Assembly (NCBI RefSeq): GCF_036588685.1
Contig: NC_086386.1
Span: 6,852,117-6,916,116, forward strand
Reading direction: 5' to 3'
DNA from: Mytilus trossulus
Taxonomy: Eukaryota; Mollusca; Bivalvia; Mytilida; Mytilidae
DNA length: 64,000 nucleotides
Both the position numbers and the translations under genes were made by a program. How positions within the stretch are numbered: position 1 is the first letter of the stretch; each line of letters opens with the position of its first letter. The notes under the pieces are model-generated. The model saw nothing but the letters and a program-made list of their open reading frames with translations. It searched no databases and was not told where the DNA came from. Below, in pieces: positions 27,247 through 38,698 of the stretch.

Positions 27247-27827
27247 GTACTGTACAGCAGCCAATTTATAGTACTTTGCATTTAGTTGTACTGTATAACA
27301 GCAAATCCATAGTATATTACATCTGGTTGTACTGTATAGCAGGAAATCCATAGTACATAACATTTGGTTGTACTGTACAATAGCAAATACATAGTACATT
27401 ACTTTTGATTGTACTGTATAGCAGCAAATCCATACTACATTGCATTTGGTTGTACTGTACAGCAGCAAATCCATAGTACATTACATTTGGTTGTTCTGTA
27501 TAGCAGCAAATCTATTGTACATTGCATTTGTTGTACTGAAAAGCAGCAAATTCATAGTACATTGCATTTGGTTGTACTGTATAGCAGAAAATCCATAGTA
27601 CATTACATTTAGTTGTACTGTATAACAGCAAATACCTAGTACACAAAATTTGGTTGTACTGTACAGCAGCAAATCCCTAGTACATTGAATTTGGTTGTAA
27701 TGTATAGCAGAAAATCCATAGTACATTACATTTAGTTGTACTGTATAGCAGCAAATCCATAGTACATTGTATTTGGTTGTACTGTATAACAGCAAATCCC
27801 TAGTACATTGTATTTGGTTGTACTGTA

Positions 27828-28035
27828 CTGTGGATTCACTAAAATTCGTTGGATACCAATTTTCGGTGATTTCGTGGGTACAGGAGAACCACGAATTCAA
27901 ATGTTCAACGAAATACAAATTTTGTAAAGGAATGATTGTAGACTTTGCCAAAACCACGAAATTAAATATCCACGAATATGTAAGTTTTCCTCAAAACACA
28001 AAAATTGGTACCCACAAAAATAAATGAATCCACAG
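27828..28035. mobile_element. 208-bp MITE inserted in the satellite
   Basis: Ends CTGTGGATTCACTAAAATTC and (right, reversed) CTGTGGATTCATTTATTTTT form imperfect inverted repeats of about 35 bp reaching CCAATTTT. A TA flanks each side (27826-27827, 28036-28037), and the 41-bp satellite resumes directly after it. TA duplication suggests a Tc1/mariner-driven element. Inner inverted pieces TTTCGTGG and CCACGAAA extend the fold. No coding capacity. Confidence 0.9.
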
Positions 28036-28351
28036 TATATCAGCAAAGCCATAGTACATTACATTTGGTTGTACTGTTTAGCAGCAAACCCATATTGCAT
28101 TGTATTTGGTTGTACTGAATAGCAGGAAATTGTACTATTCATCAACAGATATTGTGTCATAAAGTCTAAAATCCGCCAATATAAGTAAACAAAAGAGGAC
28201 CCATTTTATACAGTTTTGTACTGAAAACTTGTCCTAATTAATCTTGTTAACCGTGTTTTTTTTTATTTTATGTTTTAAGAGTAGTCATAGTTTTCCCCGT
28301 TTTAAATGTCATATGAAGTCGCTTATCGTAGAAATACCAATATATTATCAA

Positions 28352-28585
28352 CATGACGGGTGCTACATATGAAGAAGGTTGTGCGTACCCACGTTAGCAC
28401 TTGAGAGCATACCAGCTTTGTTGCGTTTCGTGTTGCTCGGGGTTTAGTTTCCCAAATTGTGTTTTGTATACTTTTGTTTGTCTTTCTAGTCTTTTTCGTT
28501 TTTTTGTCATTGCATTGTCAGTTTATTTTTGACTTTTGAGTTTAAAATGTCTCTTTGGTACCTTTCGCCTGTCTATTACTTTTAT
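28352..28585 (+). repeat. Family C interspersed repeat
   Basis: GACGGGTGCTACATATGAAG at the left, then GTTTGTCTTTCTAGTC, CATTGCATTGTCAGTTTAT and CTTTGGTACCTTTCGCCTG, matching the other family C copies in order. Confidence 0.65.
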
Positions 28586-28629
28586 CCGGCTTACTTATAT
28601 AGCTACTTGTCAACATTATGATTACCCAT

Positions 28630-28747
28630 ATATAGAAAAAAGAAGATGTGGTATGATTGCCAATGAGACAACTATCCACAAAAGACCAAAATGACACAAA
28701 CATTAACAATTATAGGACACCGTACGGCCTTCAACAATGAGCAAATA
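28630..28747 (-). repeat. Family A repeat, truncated
   Basis: Carries the AGAAGATGTGGTATGATTGC end and the GTACGGCCTTCAACAATGAG block, then stops abruptly. Confidence 0.75.
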
Positions 28748-28780
28748 TTCTATGCGTATTAATAGTCCTTTTACTTTAAC

Positions 28781-28812
28781 CATGGAAGTAATATTTAAAT
28801 ATTACTTCCATG
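28781..28812. repeat. Perfect 32-bp palindrome between 7-bp direct repeats
   Basis: CATGGAAGTAATATTT followed at once by its exact reverse complement. CTTTAAC stands on both sides (28774-28780, 28813-28819). Confidence 0.95.
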
Positions 28813-29539
28813 CTTTAACCGAGTTCGAGTATTGTTCTGGCATATTCACTTCCACCAGGTTCAAGCTAAAAACTGCTTCAAACAAAATCATTAACCCTAT
28901 GTGTATATTAGAATAATGATAGCAATAAAAAAAAATCATTTCATTTTCATACCGCAATTTCAATAATAACACAATATAAAAGTGATTAAAAGATAATTAA
29001 AAAAATGTATAATGTATTGGGCAAATGACATGCGAACGGGTTAACTAAATGTTTATCATTTGTTCATGGCGAGATGGTATCACTGTTTACTCAACCAATA
29101 TAATTTATAGAATTGTTTCAATTTTTTCAACCCAACAAAACAAATACATTTAGGTTGTCAGTAATTATCAAATTATTAGGAATTGTTATCTAAAAATACT
29201 ATAAAATTTAATTATATTAAGGAAAACGTTTTTGTAAATATCATTTGATTTTTTAATTAAAACAACTCTTCGTAAACACGCACTGGAATTCATATATATA
29301 TATCAACTAAATCTGATAGCAACATATATGTATACAATAGGTGTTATATCTAGTAAGTATTTTTACAGAATATTTCCTATTTATGTAAAGTTTTCACTTG
29401 AAGTACTTAGGACTATTAACGTATAACAAACCGACTTAAAGATGTTATTTATTTCCTATTCCTGATGTGATTTATTTGTTGAAGCACAATCATAGAACGC
29501 CATAATTTTTGTCATTATAATAAGTGATGGTTATGTTGA

Positions 29540-29790
29540 TATGGACGCCATGTGGGTATGGAACGGAGTCACGAGGTAATATGTCTGTTGCTATGGACGC
29601 CATATGGATGCGGATTGGTGTCACGAGGTGATATGTCTGTTGCTATGGACGCCATAGGGGTACGGATTGGAGTAACGAGGTGATATGTCTGTTGCTATGG
29701 ACGCCATGTGGGTACGGATTGGTGTCACGAGGTGATATGTCTGTTGCTATGGTCGGCATGTGGGTATGGATTGGCGTAACGAGAATTTTC
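29540..29790 (+). repeat. 52-bp minisatellite, five units
   Basis: TATGGACGCCATGTGGGTAC starts each unit, at 29540, 29592, 29644, 29696 and 29748. Each unit ends GATATGTCTGTTGC except the last, which breaks off. Units differ by a few bases. Confidence 0.9.
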
Positions 29791-30454
29791 TTTCCTTAAA
29801 TATAAGGGGTCGTGTGCAGACGTTTTCTATCAATTGAAAGATATTAAAATAAGTGTTGATTAACTTTTTTTCTTGAACACGGTCTTGCTGCTTAATGTGT
29901 GTACTTCAAGATTTTGCGCATTTCCAAACACGTATACCTAAACTATAAGCATATCAATTAAGCACGAAAAAGACAAAGAAGTTTATCGTAAATAAACAAA
30001 CAAAAGAGAAATGTGGCTAACTATCAACTAAAAGCACTATATATGACAAAAGGGGATGAAATGGGTTGTTTTCTCTTGACACATTCTCCGTTCACATTGA
30101 ACGTGTGAATCTGGCATGACTATGATTAGACCCATACATGCTTTATTGTAAGATTGTTGTCTTCTTTGTATCCATCTAGTATTTGTTCTTTTTTCCGATA
30201 AGCATGTTAATGGAGTCCCCAGAAAGTTCAGCACATGACATGGTTTCATAGGATATCTTTTGGGAAAGAACATAACTCATACCTAAGCATTGGTGTGATA
30301 ATCTTGACTATTTTGAAAATTTACAAATAAAAGTTTGAATATTTGAATTTAATTTGTTTACCAGACAAAATTCTGATGTATACTTAATAATATTACCAGG
30401 AACATGTAAATGTAGCGGAATTTGATGAGACTGTTATTAAAGTGAGAGGGTTAG

Positions 30455-30642
30455 CGCTATAGAACCAGGTTTAATCCACCATTTTCTACATTTGAAAATG
30501 CCTGTACCAAGTCAGGAATATAACAGTTCTTGTCCATTCGTTTTTGATGCGTTTTGATATTTGATTTTGCCATGTGATTATGGACTTTCCAAGTTGATTT
30601 TCCTCTGAGTTCAGTTTTTTTGTGATTTTACTTTTTATCAAA
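30455..30642 (+). repeat. Family D interspersed repeat
   Basis: Clearest copy: GGTTTAATCCACCATTTTC, TGCCTGTACCAAGTCAGGAA, GATGCGTTTTGATATTTGAT, CCTCTGAGTTCAG. Partial copies lie at 43790-43862 (+) and 55880-55950 (-), both in transporter introns. Confidence 0.65.
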
Positions 30643-31469
30643 GTTTCGTATTTCTTATACACCATTTAAAGTAGAAGTAACACGGTTGTAAAATGTCGCA
30701 TAATTAAAATGGAAATGCATATCTTGGAAAGTACAAGTAACATTTTAGAAAATGTTAATATAAAAATAATAAGTAAACAGATTGACACACTTTACTCCTT
30801 CATCGAAGTACTTTTGTTCAGACAAGAACATGCCATTAATTTATGATTTATAAACTTTACAAAAAAAATATACTTATTGAAATTGTTACAGAACAAATTA
30901 ATGAATATTCGCGTTTAAAGTTCGACAAGCGGAACACAATTTTAATGTTTTTAAAATGTCGTTTATATTCATGAAATGTCTTACTGGGTTACACGTAAAT
31001 ACTGAGTAGGTGTAATGTGTTTGTAATATGGTTTCATATGTAACTTTCACCAGTCTAGGTATGAACGAAACAAAACATTTTTCTTTATTCACGAATACTT
31101 ATTTTCAAGATAAAATTTTATTAAAATCCTTGTAGGCAACTTTAACGACAGATATTTTAATATATATACTAGAATTGCTTGTAATCAATTCACGAGGGAC
31201 GATAACATTCTGATCCAAACTTGAAGACTTACATGTGTATAATCATAGCTTTGCATGTCTTTTAAATTCATGAAAGACCTCTCTCTACAATTACCTTTTG
31301 AGATTTACTCCGCATAATTGTAACCCAAACCGGGATAACGCCCTCAATGGTGTATCTAATACGAATGTGTTTGAATTTTCTTCAGTAATAACCAAGCACC
31401 TGTAAGTTAATGCAAGCCACTAGATCCAACTTTTCAAAATGTATCTCTTACTAGAATGCTATTTGTTAC

Positions 31470-31619
31470 ATGCGCGGATCCAGAAGGGGGGTTATGGGGG
31501 TTGGACCCCCTTTTTTGGACGATCAATGCATTTGAATGGGGACATGTAATTGGAACCCCCTCCCCTTTTGTCCTGGGTTAGGAACCCCCCTTTTTTTAAA
31601 TGGTTGGATTCGCCCCTGT
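31470..31619. mobile_element. Short GC-rich inverted-repeat element
   Basis: Left GCGCGGATCCAGAAGGGGGG and right TTGGATTCGCCCCTG are inverted relatives. The interior has facing runs of G and C (GGACCCCC, GGAACCCCC). The ends resemble those of the 1-kb element at 62500-63507, so this may be its short non-autonomous relative. Confidence 0.6.
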
Positions 31620-31782
31620 ATTGAGTTGAAAAGTTAACTTGACCATTGTTGTTGTTGTCATGAAGACTTTAAATGATACAACTTGGGCATTACTGTGATG
31701 TATCATTACGGAATCCGGTAAGAAAATCATCGGCCGTTGAAGGAAATAACATCATCCCATCTAATTATAAGATACTTACATG

Positions 31783-32140
31783 AGCGACACGACGGATGCC
31801 ACAAGTGGTGTAGGATCTGCATTTCTCTTTTCTTTCCGTATACTAAGTACACTACAATACAATGACCTCTGTCGTACGTTGTTTTAATGTAGTGATACGA
31901 AGTAAGAACGGAACGGCTGTGAGCTCTGCGCCGGAGATTGAGGATCTGGTTACCCTTCTGGAGCAGCTGATACACCACTGTTTATGTATGGTTCGTGTTG
32001 CCCAGTCTTATGATTTCGGTGTTTTGTTTTGAATTATTGTTGTCTATTCGCCGTTTTCTGTTTTTCCTCATGGTATTGTCAGTTTGTTTAAATATTGCTT
32101 TGGTATGTTTCGCCTGTCTTTTACAGGATCAAGCTTATTT
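31783..32140 (+). repeat. Family C interspersed repeat, with a middle segment inserted or diverged
   Basis: The start GAGCGACACGACGGATGCC and the end CATGGTATTGTCAGTTTG with GGTATGTTTCGCCTGTC match family C. The middle (about 31825-31960) does not match the other copies. Confidence 0.55.
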
Positions 32141-34649
32141 TATTTTTATTTATATGTTTATACTAGTGTAAACCTCGAACAAAATCTGCTAGGATAGGCA
32201 CTGTGTTGCAATCTTTGTTATGCAAATGAAACGTATGCAATGGTAGAAACACCCTTCAAATATATTACCGCAACATACTGTAGTGGAATCAGTGAATGTC
32301 ATTTCTGTGCAAAAAGTGTTGTTTTTCATAAATAGATAGAAAATTACATTACTCATGGGTTTATTGAAGCTGTGTTGATCAAGTTGATATAGATTTAAGC
32401 GTTCAATGTTGCAGGATCTTTAGATAGCTCTGTCTTTTAAGACTGTCTTGTGGATATTGTTATTATTAAAATTCTTCTAAATATAAAGTCCCTCCGGTAC
32501 TATATTTGTCTGTATGCAAATAAATCAGTCGTAGGTTTTATTGAAACATTTAAATTGCTGTTTGTATTCATGATTTTCGTATATAAGTATACAAGTCTAC
32601 AGCGAAGAGATTTATAACTTCTTTTAAGGCTTTCTATCTCTTAGCATCATCATATAGCAAAAGATTAAAATCTGGAGAAGATTCAATTAAATTTTCCAAT
32701 CACTCGCCCACCTAGAAATCTGAATTTAGTAATAAAATTGATTCGAATTCTTCATTCAATTAACTTTCGGAAGGGTTAAAAATTTTAAGTCTAGTAAAAG
32801 TATTTTAATTGGAGAGTAATTTCTTATCTGTAAGATAATATTCAGGTTTGTTATTACACGAATCTGATATTCTTGAATATCTCACTGGCTCTGTAAAACA
32901 TCATATGGACATATCATTCTTGAGATTTTATTCCGTTCTATTTATAAACGTGAAAACGACCACCAAGGAGCAAGAAAATGACATTACTCGCAATATTTAA
33001 CTGTATAATTAGTTTCATTCACATATTTAAGGTCAATAAATATTTATATTATACACAATATAGTTCATTAAATTGTTATATGATTAGCTCTCCGAGGCAG
33101 TTTTATGTAAACTTTAACATTATGAAAAGATTTTTAGATTAGTTTAGGTCATATTATCATACATAAAGTACTTGTGTTTATACAACAATATAAAGACTTC
33201 AGATGATAAAAGCCTATATTTAACTTTATTTGTTTGAGTACTTAAAGCATAATTTCTATTTAGTGACGTGATAAAAAAATTTGAGATACAAAATTAATTA
33301 AAACCGAATTCTAAATTTATGACTAGCGACAAACAGGAAAAATGACTTATGATCATTATATGTCTTTCTAATTGATCTATGTTGATTGGTGGCATTAATA
33401 GCATCAACAGCAGAAAGACAACTTTGCAGAACAACACCAAAACTTGCTTTATTGTATTTGATACATACAAAATGAGTGTGAAATAACACCTTCGGATGGA
33501 ATCATTACGCTTCATCGATTAAAAGCTATATTTATTATGGCGACATTCAGTAAAAGATTTTACCATTTTTTGATACCTGCATTTTTCGTTAACAAACGTT
33601 TTGAGCTGTGGGAATCCTCACGAACCAACTGAGAAATGTGGTTCATAAATTTTTCTCGTTACGGAGATTAGATCCCTTTGGATATCTGTCTAGGTTTTAT
33701 TTTCAGAAATGTCTTTTTGCGAGATGATTAGAAATGTATAACAAAAGTGCTAAAATAACCCGTCCAAAATATTCCAGTGCTTGTTTATATACTTATACTT
33801 CGTAAATGAATATGTCTAAAGACAAGCCTCGACTCTTTACTTTTTACCTTTTTGAATGAAACATGTGTTCTGATATACATGTAGGCATGCACACGTAAAG
33901 GAAAGATAAATATCTAAATTTTGTTTGTTTTTAATTTTAGTTTTGTATGTAACAATTATAAACATTACACCCTAGGAATACACAAATGATAAAGCCCTAG
34001 ATGGTCCATATACAAAACAAGTATGCAACACATAGATAACAGTATATACACACTTCGAATAATTTTTTCTTAAGAGTCCTTGCAGATCGGACAAATTGGC
34101 AGATCCATTCGATTGTATCTTAATTTTTTATCCTGAAGATTTGTAAAATAAAGGGAAAATGGAAACGGTTTTTTTAATTCCCCTTTTTCTCATCGTCAAA
34201 ACACAAGAGCTACATTGTGCAGCTATATTTCTATTTTAATGCTTCTCAAATAAAACCAAAGGAGAAAGTAAATCTCATTGAATATTTTTGATCATTATTT
34301 GAAATTATTTATTTATACCCTTTTCTCATATCTAATGTGAAGGCATATTTGAAATTAGTTGTTTATATCCTTTCTCTGTATCTAATATGGAGGCATATTT
34401 ACTGTTAAGTGATAACTTGAACTGGTCAGAGTTCAATAGAAGTTGATAAACAGATCGTTGTTAAATAAGTTATCAAATTGAGAGTTGTGTACATGTATAT
34501 TATAAGTACCGTAGAATTGATACTTATGTAGAAATACCGAAGTCATTGTTTGTTTTCTTATCTTTGTGAAATTTAATAAGTTTAATTTCGTCCTTGTATA
34601 CGTACTTTAAAAGTACGACAAAATCCCCCTGTTTACTTTCGTTCATTAA
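32141..34649. other. No recognised feature
   Basis: AT-rich, with chance open frames only. Confidence 0.45.
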
Positions 34650-35238
34650 AAGCCCCAGTCACACTGCCATGTTTTACTACGTTTTAAAATGCTACGTTTC
34701 AACTACGTTTTGAATAAAAATGTCCCGTTTAATATTTTGAAAGCTATATGTTTTACTTGGTTTGTGCTACGTTCTTATCACGTTTTGCTACGTAATTACA
34801 TGTAGACCAACGTTTCCACCACGCATTGATAAGTTTCGATACGTAGAAGCACGTTTTGTTACGTTCCGCCAAGCTTTGCTACGTATTTACCAGGTTTCAA
34901 CTTCGTTTCAATTTTTGCTACGTTTGTTGATAAATTTCTAAACATACGGAGCAGGTCCCGTTTTGAAAAAAGTATCACTACGTTTCGATACGCTGTGTTA
35001 CATATATTTAAGGAATAACAGTACTGTAGTTGAAGAGTTGCCACCGTCAATTGTAGATTTACTGGCGACGCATCAATTCAAAATGGCGGGTCCCTCCTTA
35101 GTTACGCCTGGTCAACTGTGGATTTGACGGCAACTTTTAGCCAATGAAAAAAATTGTTTGCATTAGAATTACGTTTCGCTACGCTTTCAAAACGTAGTAA
35201 AACGTAGCTGTTTAAACGCGACAGAGTGACTGGGGCTT
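34650..35238. mobile_element. 589-bp inverted-repeat element rich in TACGTTT
   Basis: Left end AAGCCCCAGTCACACTG and right end (reversed) AAGCCCCAGTCACTCTG match, followed on both sides by GTTTTACTACGTTTT. The interior holds a dozen or so copies of TACGTTT or close variants. There is no open frame of note and no clear target duplication. Confidence 0.8.
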
Positions 35239-37974
35239 ACAAGAACAAGAGTGTCTGGATTGAGGTCATTTATTACTCGTGAATGTCTCGCATGGGAAGT
35301 TTAATTGTACTAGATATGCAGTTGATGCATGAAAGCTGCTGCATAAAAATGAAGACTGCAATAGGAATGCTAAAACAATCTTCTTTTATAAAACCGACCC
35401 TCGTTGTCAATTACTAGATACAAGATGTACAACAGACTTTATGACTGTATAGTAACACAAATTAGTTGCTTATTTCAACATCGTTTGCCTGTTGAATAGT
35501 TGTCTCGTTTGAAATCATATAACATCTCAAATATCATTTATAATAATATTATCTGTTACATGTACATCCATTTTGTTAGTGCGTTCACCATAGTTTTCAA
35601 ATTTCAACATGTATATTGTGTAAATGACTTTATACTTAAAGCCGAACTTAAAATAAAAGATAACAAGAGAGACAAACCACATCGAAATGAACATTTACAA
35701 AGTTCTTTGCGGGCTATTTTGTGAAACTTTTTTTTCTATATATAGATTCTATTTGCCTAAACAAGAGGAGGAAGTCGTCTAAAGGACATGAAAACGTTGC
35801 ACCTGACGAGTATAAGCCAGAAGTTCATTTAGTCTACAACTCGCTTGTTTAAACAACCTAGGTACACCGTTATAAACAGGAATCATTAAAATCTTCAGTA
35901 TTCAACATTAAATTATATATTCCTCATATGTATATAAAACAAATTATAAACATATATGTGTTAAAGATATAAAATAATTTCGGCAAATAAACCATAGTAC
36001 TAAAGCAATTTGATAAGCAGGTCCCGTGAACACTTTATATAAATGTAGAGAATGGAAATACTAGCTATGTGCACCATAAACGATTGATTGGTGATTCGTG
36101 TTGTAGAACGAAATAAAGAACAATGAAATCAATCAATCGATAGGATACACGTAGAGTGGGTCAACCAAAATAAAACGAGAAAAGATCATAATTAAGACAG
36201 TACTGAAAAATTGCACTTAAAATGCACGAGGTTCGAGACCTCAATTATTTCGCAGTGCATTTCTTTTAGAACATAAATGACAATAAAAAAATGCGCTTTT
36301 TCAAAGAAACTTTTACAGTGTGTTGTACTAATTTTGGGACAAATTATATCAAAATTATAGAAAACTTCATCGTCTCTAACTCAAAATATGGACAATTTTA
36401 TGTTTAGAGCGTCTTGAAATCTTTTGACAGCTTCCGAAATGCTAATTTTAAACCTTTTTCAGCTGGACCAATTCCCTTCTTTCCTTTAAAATTTTGGACC
36501 CAAATTTTTACCGTGTAATTTCACCCCAACTTGCAATTTGAGGCATTAAACATGGAGAAATAAATTTGGAAGGGGTATAAAAATTAATGGCAAGTAACCC
36601 ACTGTCAACACTAGGGACTATAATTGTATAACCCAATACATTAGTCGTTGCAAGGCTTCTTTCATAAATGACAGAGAATATACCAGACCGTTGATTCAAG
36701 CACCAAATTCCGAACGACAATAGTTACGTATTTACACACCAGTTAGAACAACAAATGTTCCTCATCAGCGCACGCTTTACTGACTGTCGGGCAAGAAGTT
36801 TGGGTCAATACCCCATTATCATTATTATGATTTAAAAACGAATTGAAAATACTGGAGTTTCCTATTTTTATTCTAGTCATTGATAATGATGTTGTATGCG
36901 AGAAACCGTTCCTGTCCCCAACATGAAATCTTCATCGTCAAATTTACAAGCTGATCATTTTAAAAATATAATCCTCAGCTGTAAAACTTGAACATTGCCC
37001 ATGTAACCTAGTATAAAACGTCGTTATAACTGTCAAAAAGGATATTTGTCAATCCCATCAACACCTGCTTTTAAGTATTGCCATATTATGTCAAGTAATG
37101 TTGACAATTTACTGAAAAGCATGACCATGTAATAAACAATGCTAATTAGATAAGTAAAACTTTAATGTTAGACAAGATAATAAATTGTCACACTGATGAC
37201 CTTTCTTGAACAGACTGGTGTCCTAAAAGCATTATAACAGCTTCGGGAAAGCATTCTATGGCGTCAAACTTCCGAAACATAACAAATAAAGTGCTACTGC
37301 TTCCGATATATTTCACTAGAGAGTCATTTATTAATTTATCACGTCCCTGGTAACTTGTTTTAAAACAAAGAATATGAAAATCCAACTTCATTAATGGGGG
37401 AAAATCAAACTTGCGTTAATATTCTCCAAATTCATCTGATTTATTTTTTTATCTACAGAAAGAAATACGCGTAAATTGCGAATAAAACTATCCAGAATAT
37501 CTTTAATTTTGTTGACCAGTTCATCCTCAACAATTAATTGATTTATAAATCTTGCGAGGATAAAAACAAAATTTAGTCCTACTTGTTTTTAATGTTTTCA
37601 ATTGGTACAATTATGCTTTTTGTCGATTGGATTTTAACGACAACATGGTTTTGAACTTCTGTTGGATGTCCACGACTTCAATGCGGAAACTGTTTGATTA
37701 TCTTAATTTTGTTTTTGACAAACCAGCCTTTATATCATTTCAATTATAATTGTTTTGAAACAAGACTGAGACTCCAAATCTTATTTGTATTGTTTTAAAG
37801 TTGTAGAAATGTAACTCTGTAGCTTGTTTTCTGCTTGATACTTTGTGGACGATAACCTTCTTTGGTTCAGGTTATTTTTTTTCTTATTTGACCAATGCGT
37901 TGTTCATATGTCTTCACGATCGACTTCAAATGATACAGACATAGTCTTTCAATCAGTTTGATTGAGATCTACTG
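35239..37974. other. No recognised gene
   Basis: One diverged family A tail near 35480-35530; otherwise nothing supported. Confidence 0.45.
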
Positions 37975-38385
37975 CATGTATATCACTAACTGCTAGTAGT
38001 TCTTTTTAAGTATTGTCATTTTGCTTATTTTTACTTGTTACCCATTCGTACATCGAACTAAGACTTCTTTTTAGCTATTGTATTGTATTGCTATATGTTT
38101 GTTTTTGGTACATTGACTAGATGTATAGGTGAGGATTGAGATCTCACTAAACAAGGTGTGAGTTTTAATTTCAGCTCATTTATATGTTTTGGAGTTTAGT
38201 ATGACGTCCAATCTCACTGAATTTGTACAAATGTTTGTTTTGGGACCAGCTTAAGCACGCCTCCACGTGATGTACTTTCTCGCTGTTTTAAAGACCCATT
38301 GTTGGCCTTCGGCTGTTTTCTGCTCTTCGGTCGGGTTGTTGTCTCTTTGAAACATATCCCGTTTTCGTTCTCAATTCTAATACTG
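37975..38385 (+). repeat. Family B interspersed repeat, 3' of the transporter pair
   Basis: Diverged copy with an upstream block shared with 54055-54530 (around CTAACTGCTAGTAGT) and the same tail GTTGTCTCTTTGAAACAT. It ends about 310 bp beyond the stop codon of the downstream transporter copy. Confidence 0.65.
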
Positions 38386-38698
38386 GCTAACATGTCATTC
38401 ATTGAAAATAGGTATAACGATTGGTATTCGTTTTCAACGATTTCTCCTAAACAGTTATTTTGTTTCTGATATATTGTCGTCAGGATCACGATTAGAAATG
38501 ACACAATAAATATTTAAAACGCTCAGTATGATACATAGTAATAGCTTATAGCTGTGTAATAAAAGTTAAGATTATGATTCAATCATAGTGTTAAAATTGG
38601 ATTTGCGCTTTGTTCATACAACCTAAATCCTAAATTTGTTAATTTTATCATTCATACAATAATCAAAGAGAGACAACTAGAAGATATCTGCTGCAAAA

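Larger units (their letters stand above)
23218..28130 (-). repeat. 41-bp satellite array (about 115 units)
   Basis: Tandem units with core GGTTGTACTGTATAGCAGCA followed by AATCCATAGTACATTGCATT, period 41 bp, over 4.9 kb apart from the inserted MITE (27828-28035). Some units are 40 bp, with GGCTTGTTATATAGCAGCC in place of the core. Because 41 is not a multiple of 3, each minus-strand frame cycles through all three readings and gives a 41-residue repeat (pieces: CNVLWICCYTVQP, NAMYYGFAAIQYN, QMQCTMDLLLYSTTK). None of the three readings has a stop in the consensus, so frames up to 366 codons are open. These are best taken as a by-product of the repeat, not as genes. Confidence 0.97.

Noticed and set aside
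19133-29790. CRISPR-like reading of the regular repeats
   Set aside because: Units are contiguous without unique spacers and the host is a eukaryote; they are minisatellites and a satellite.
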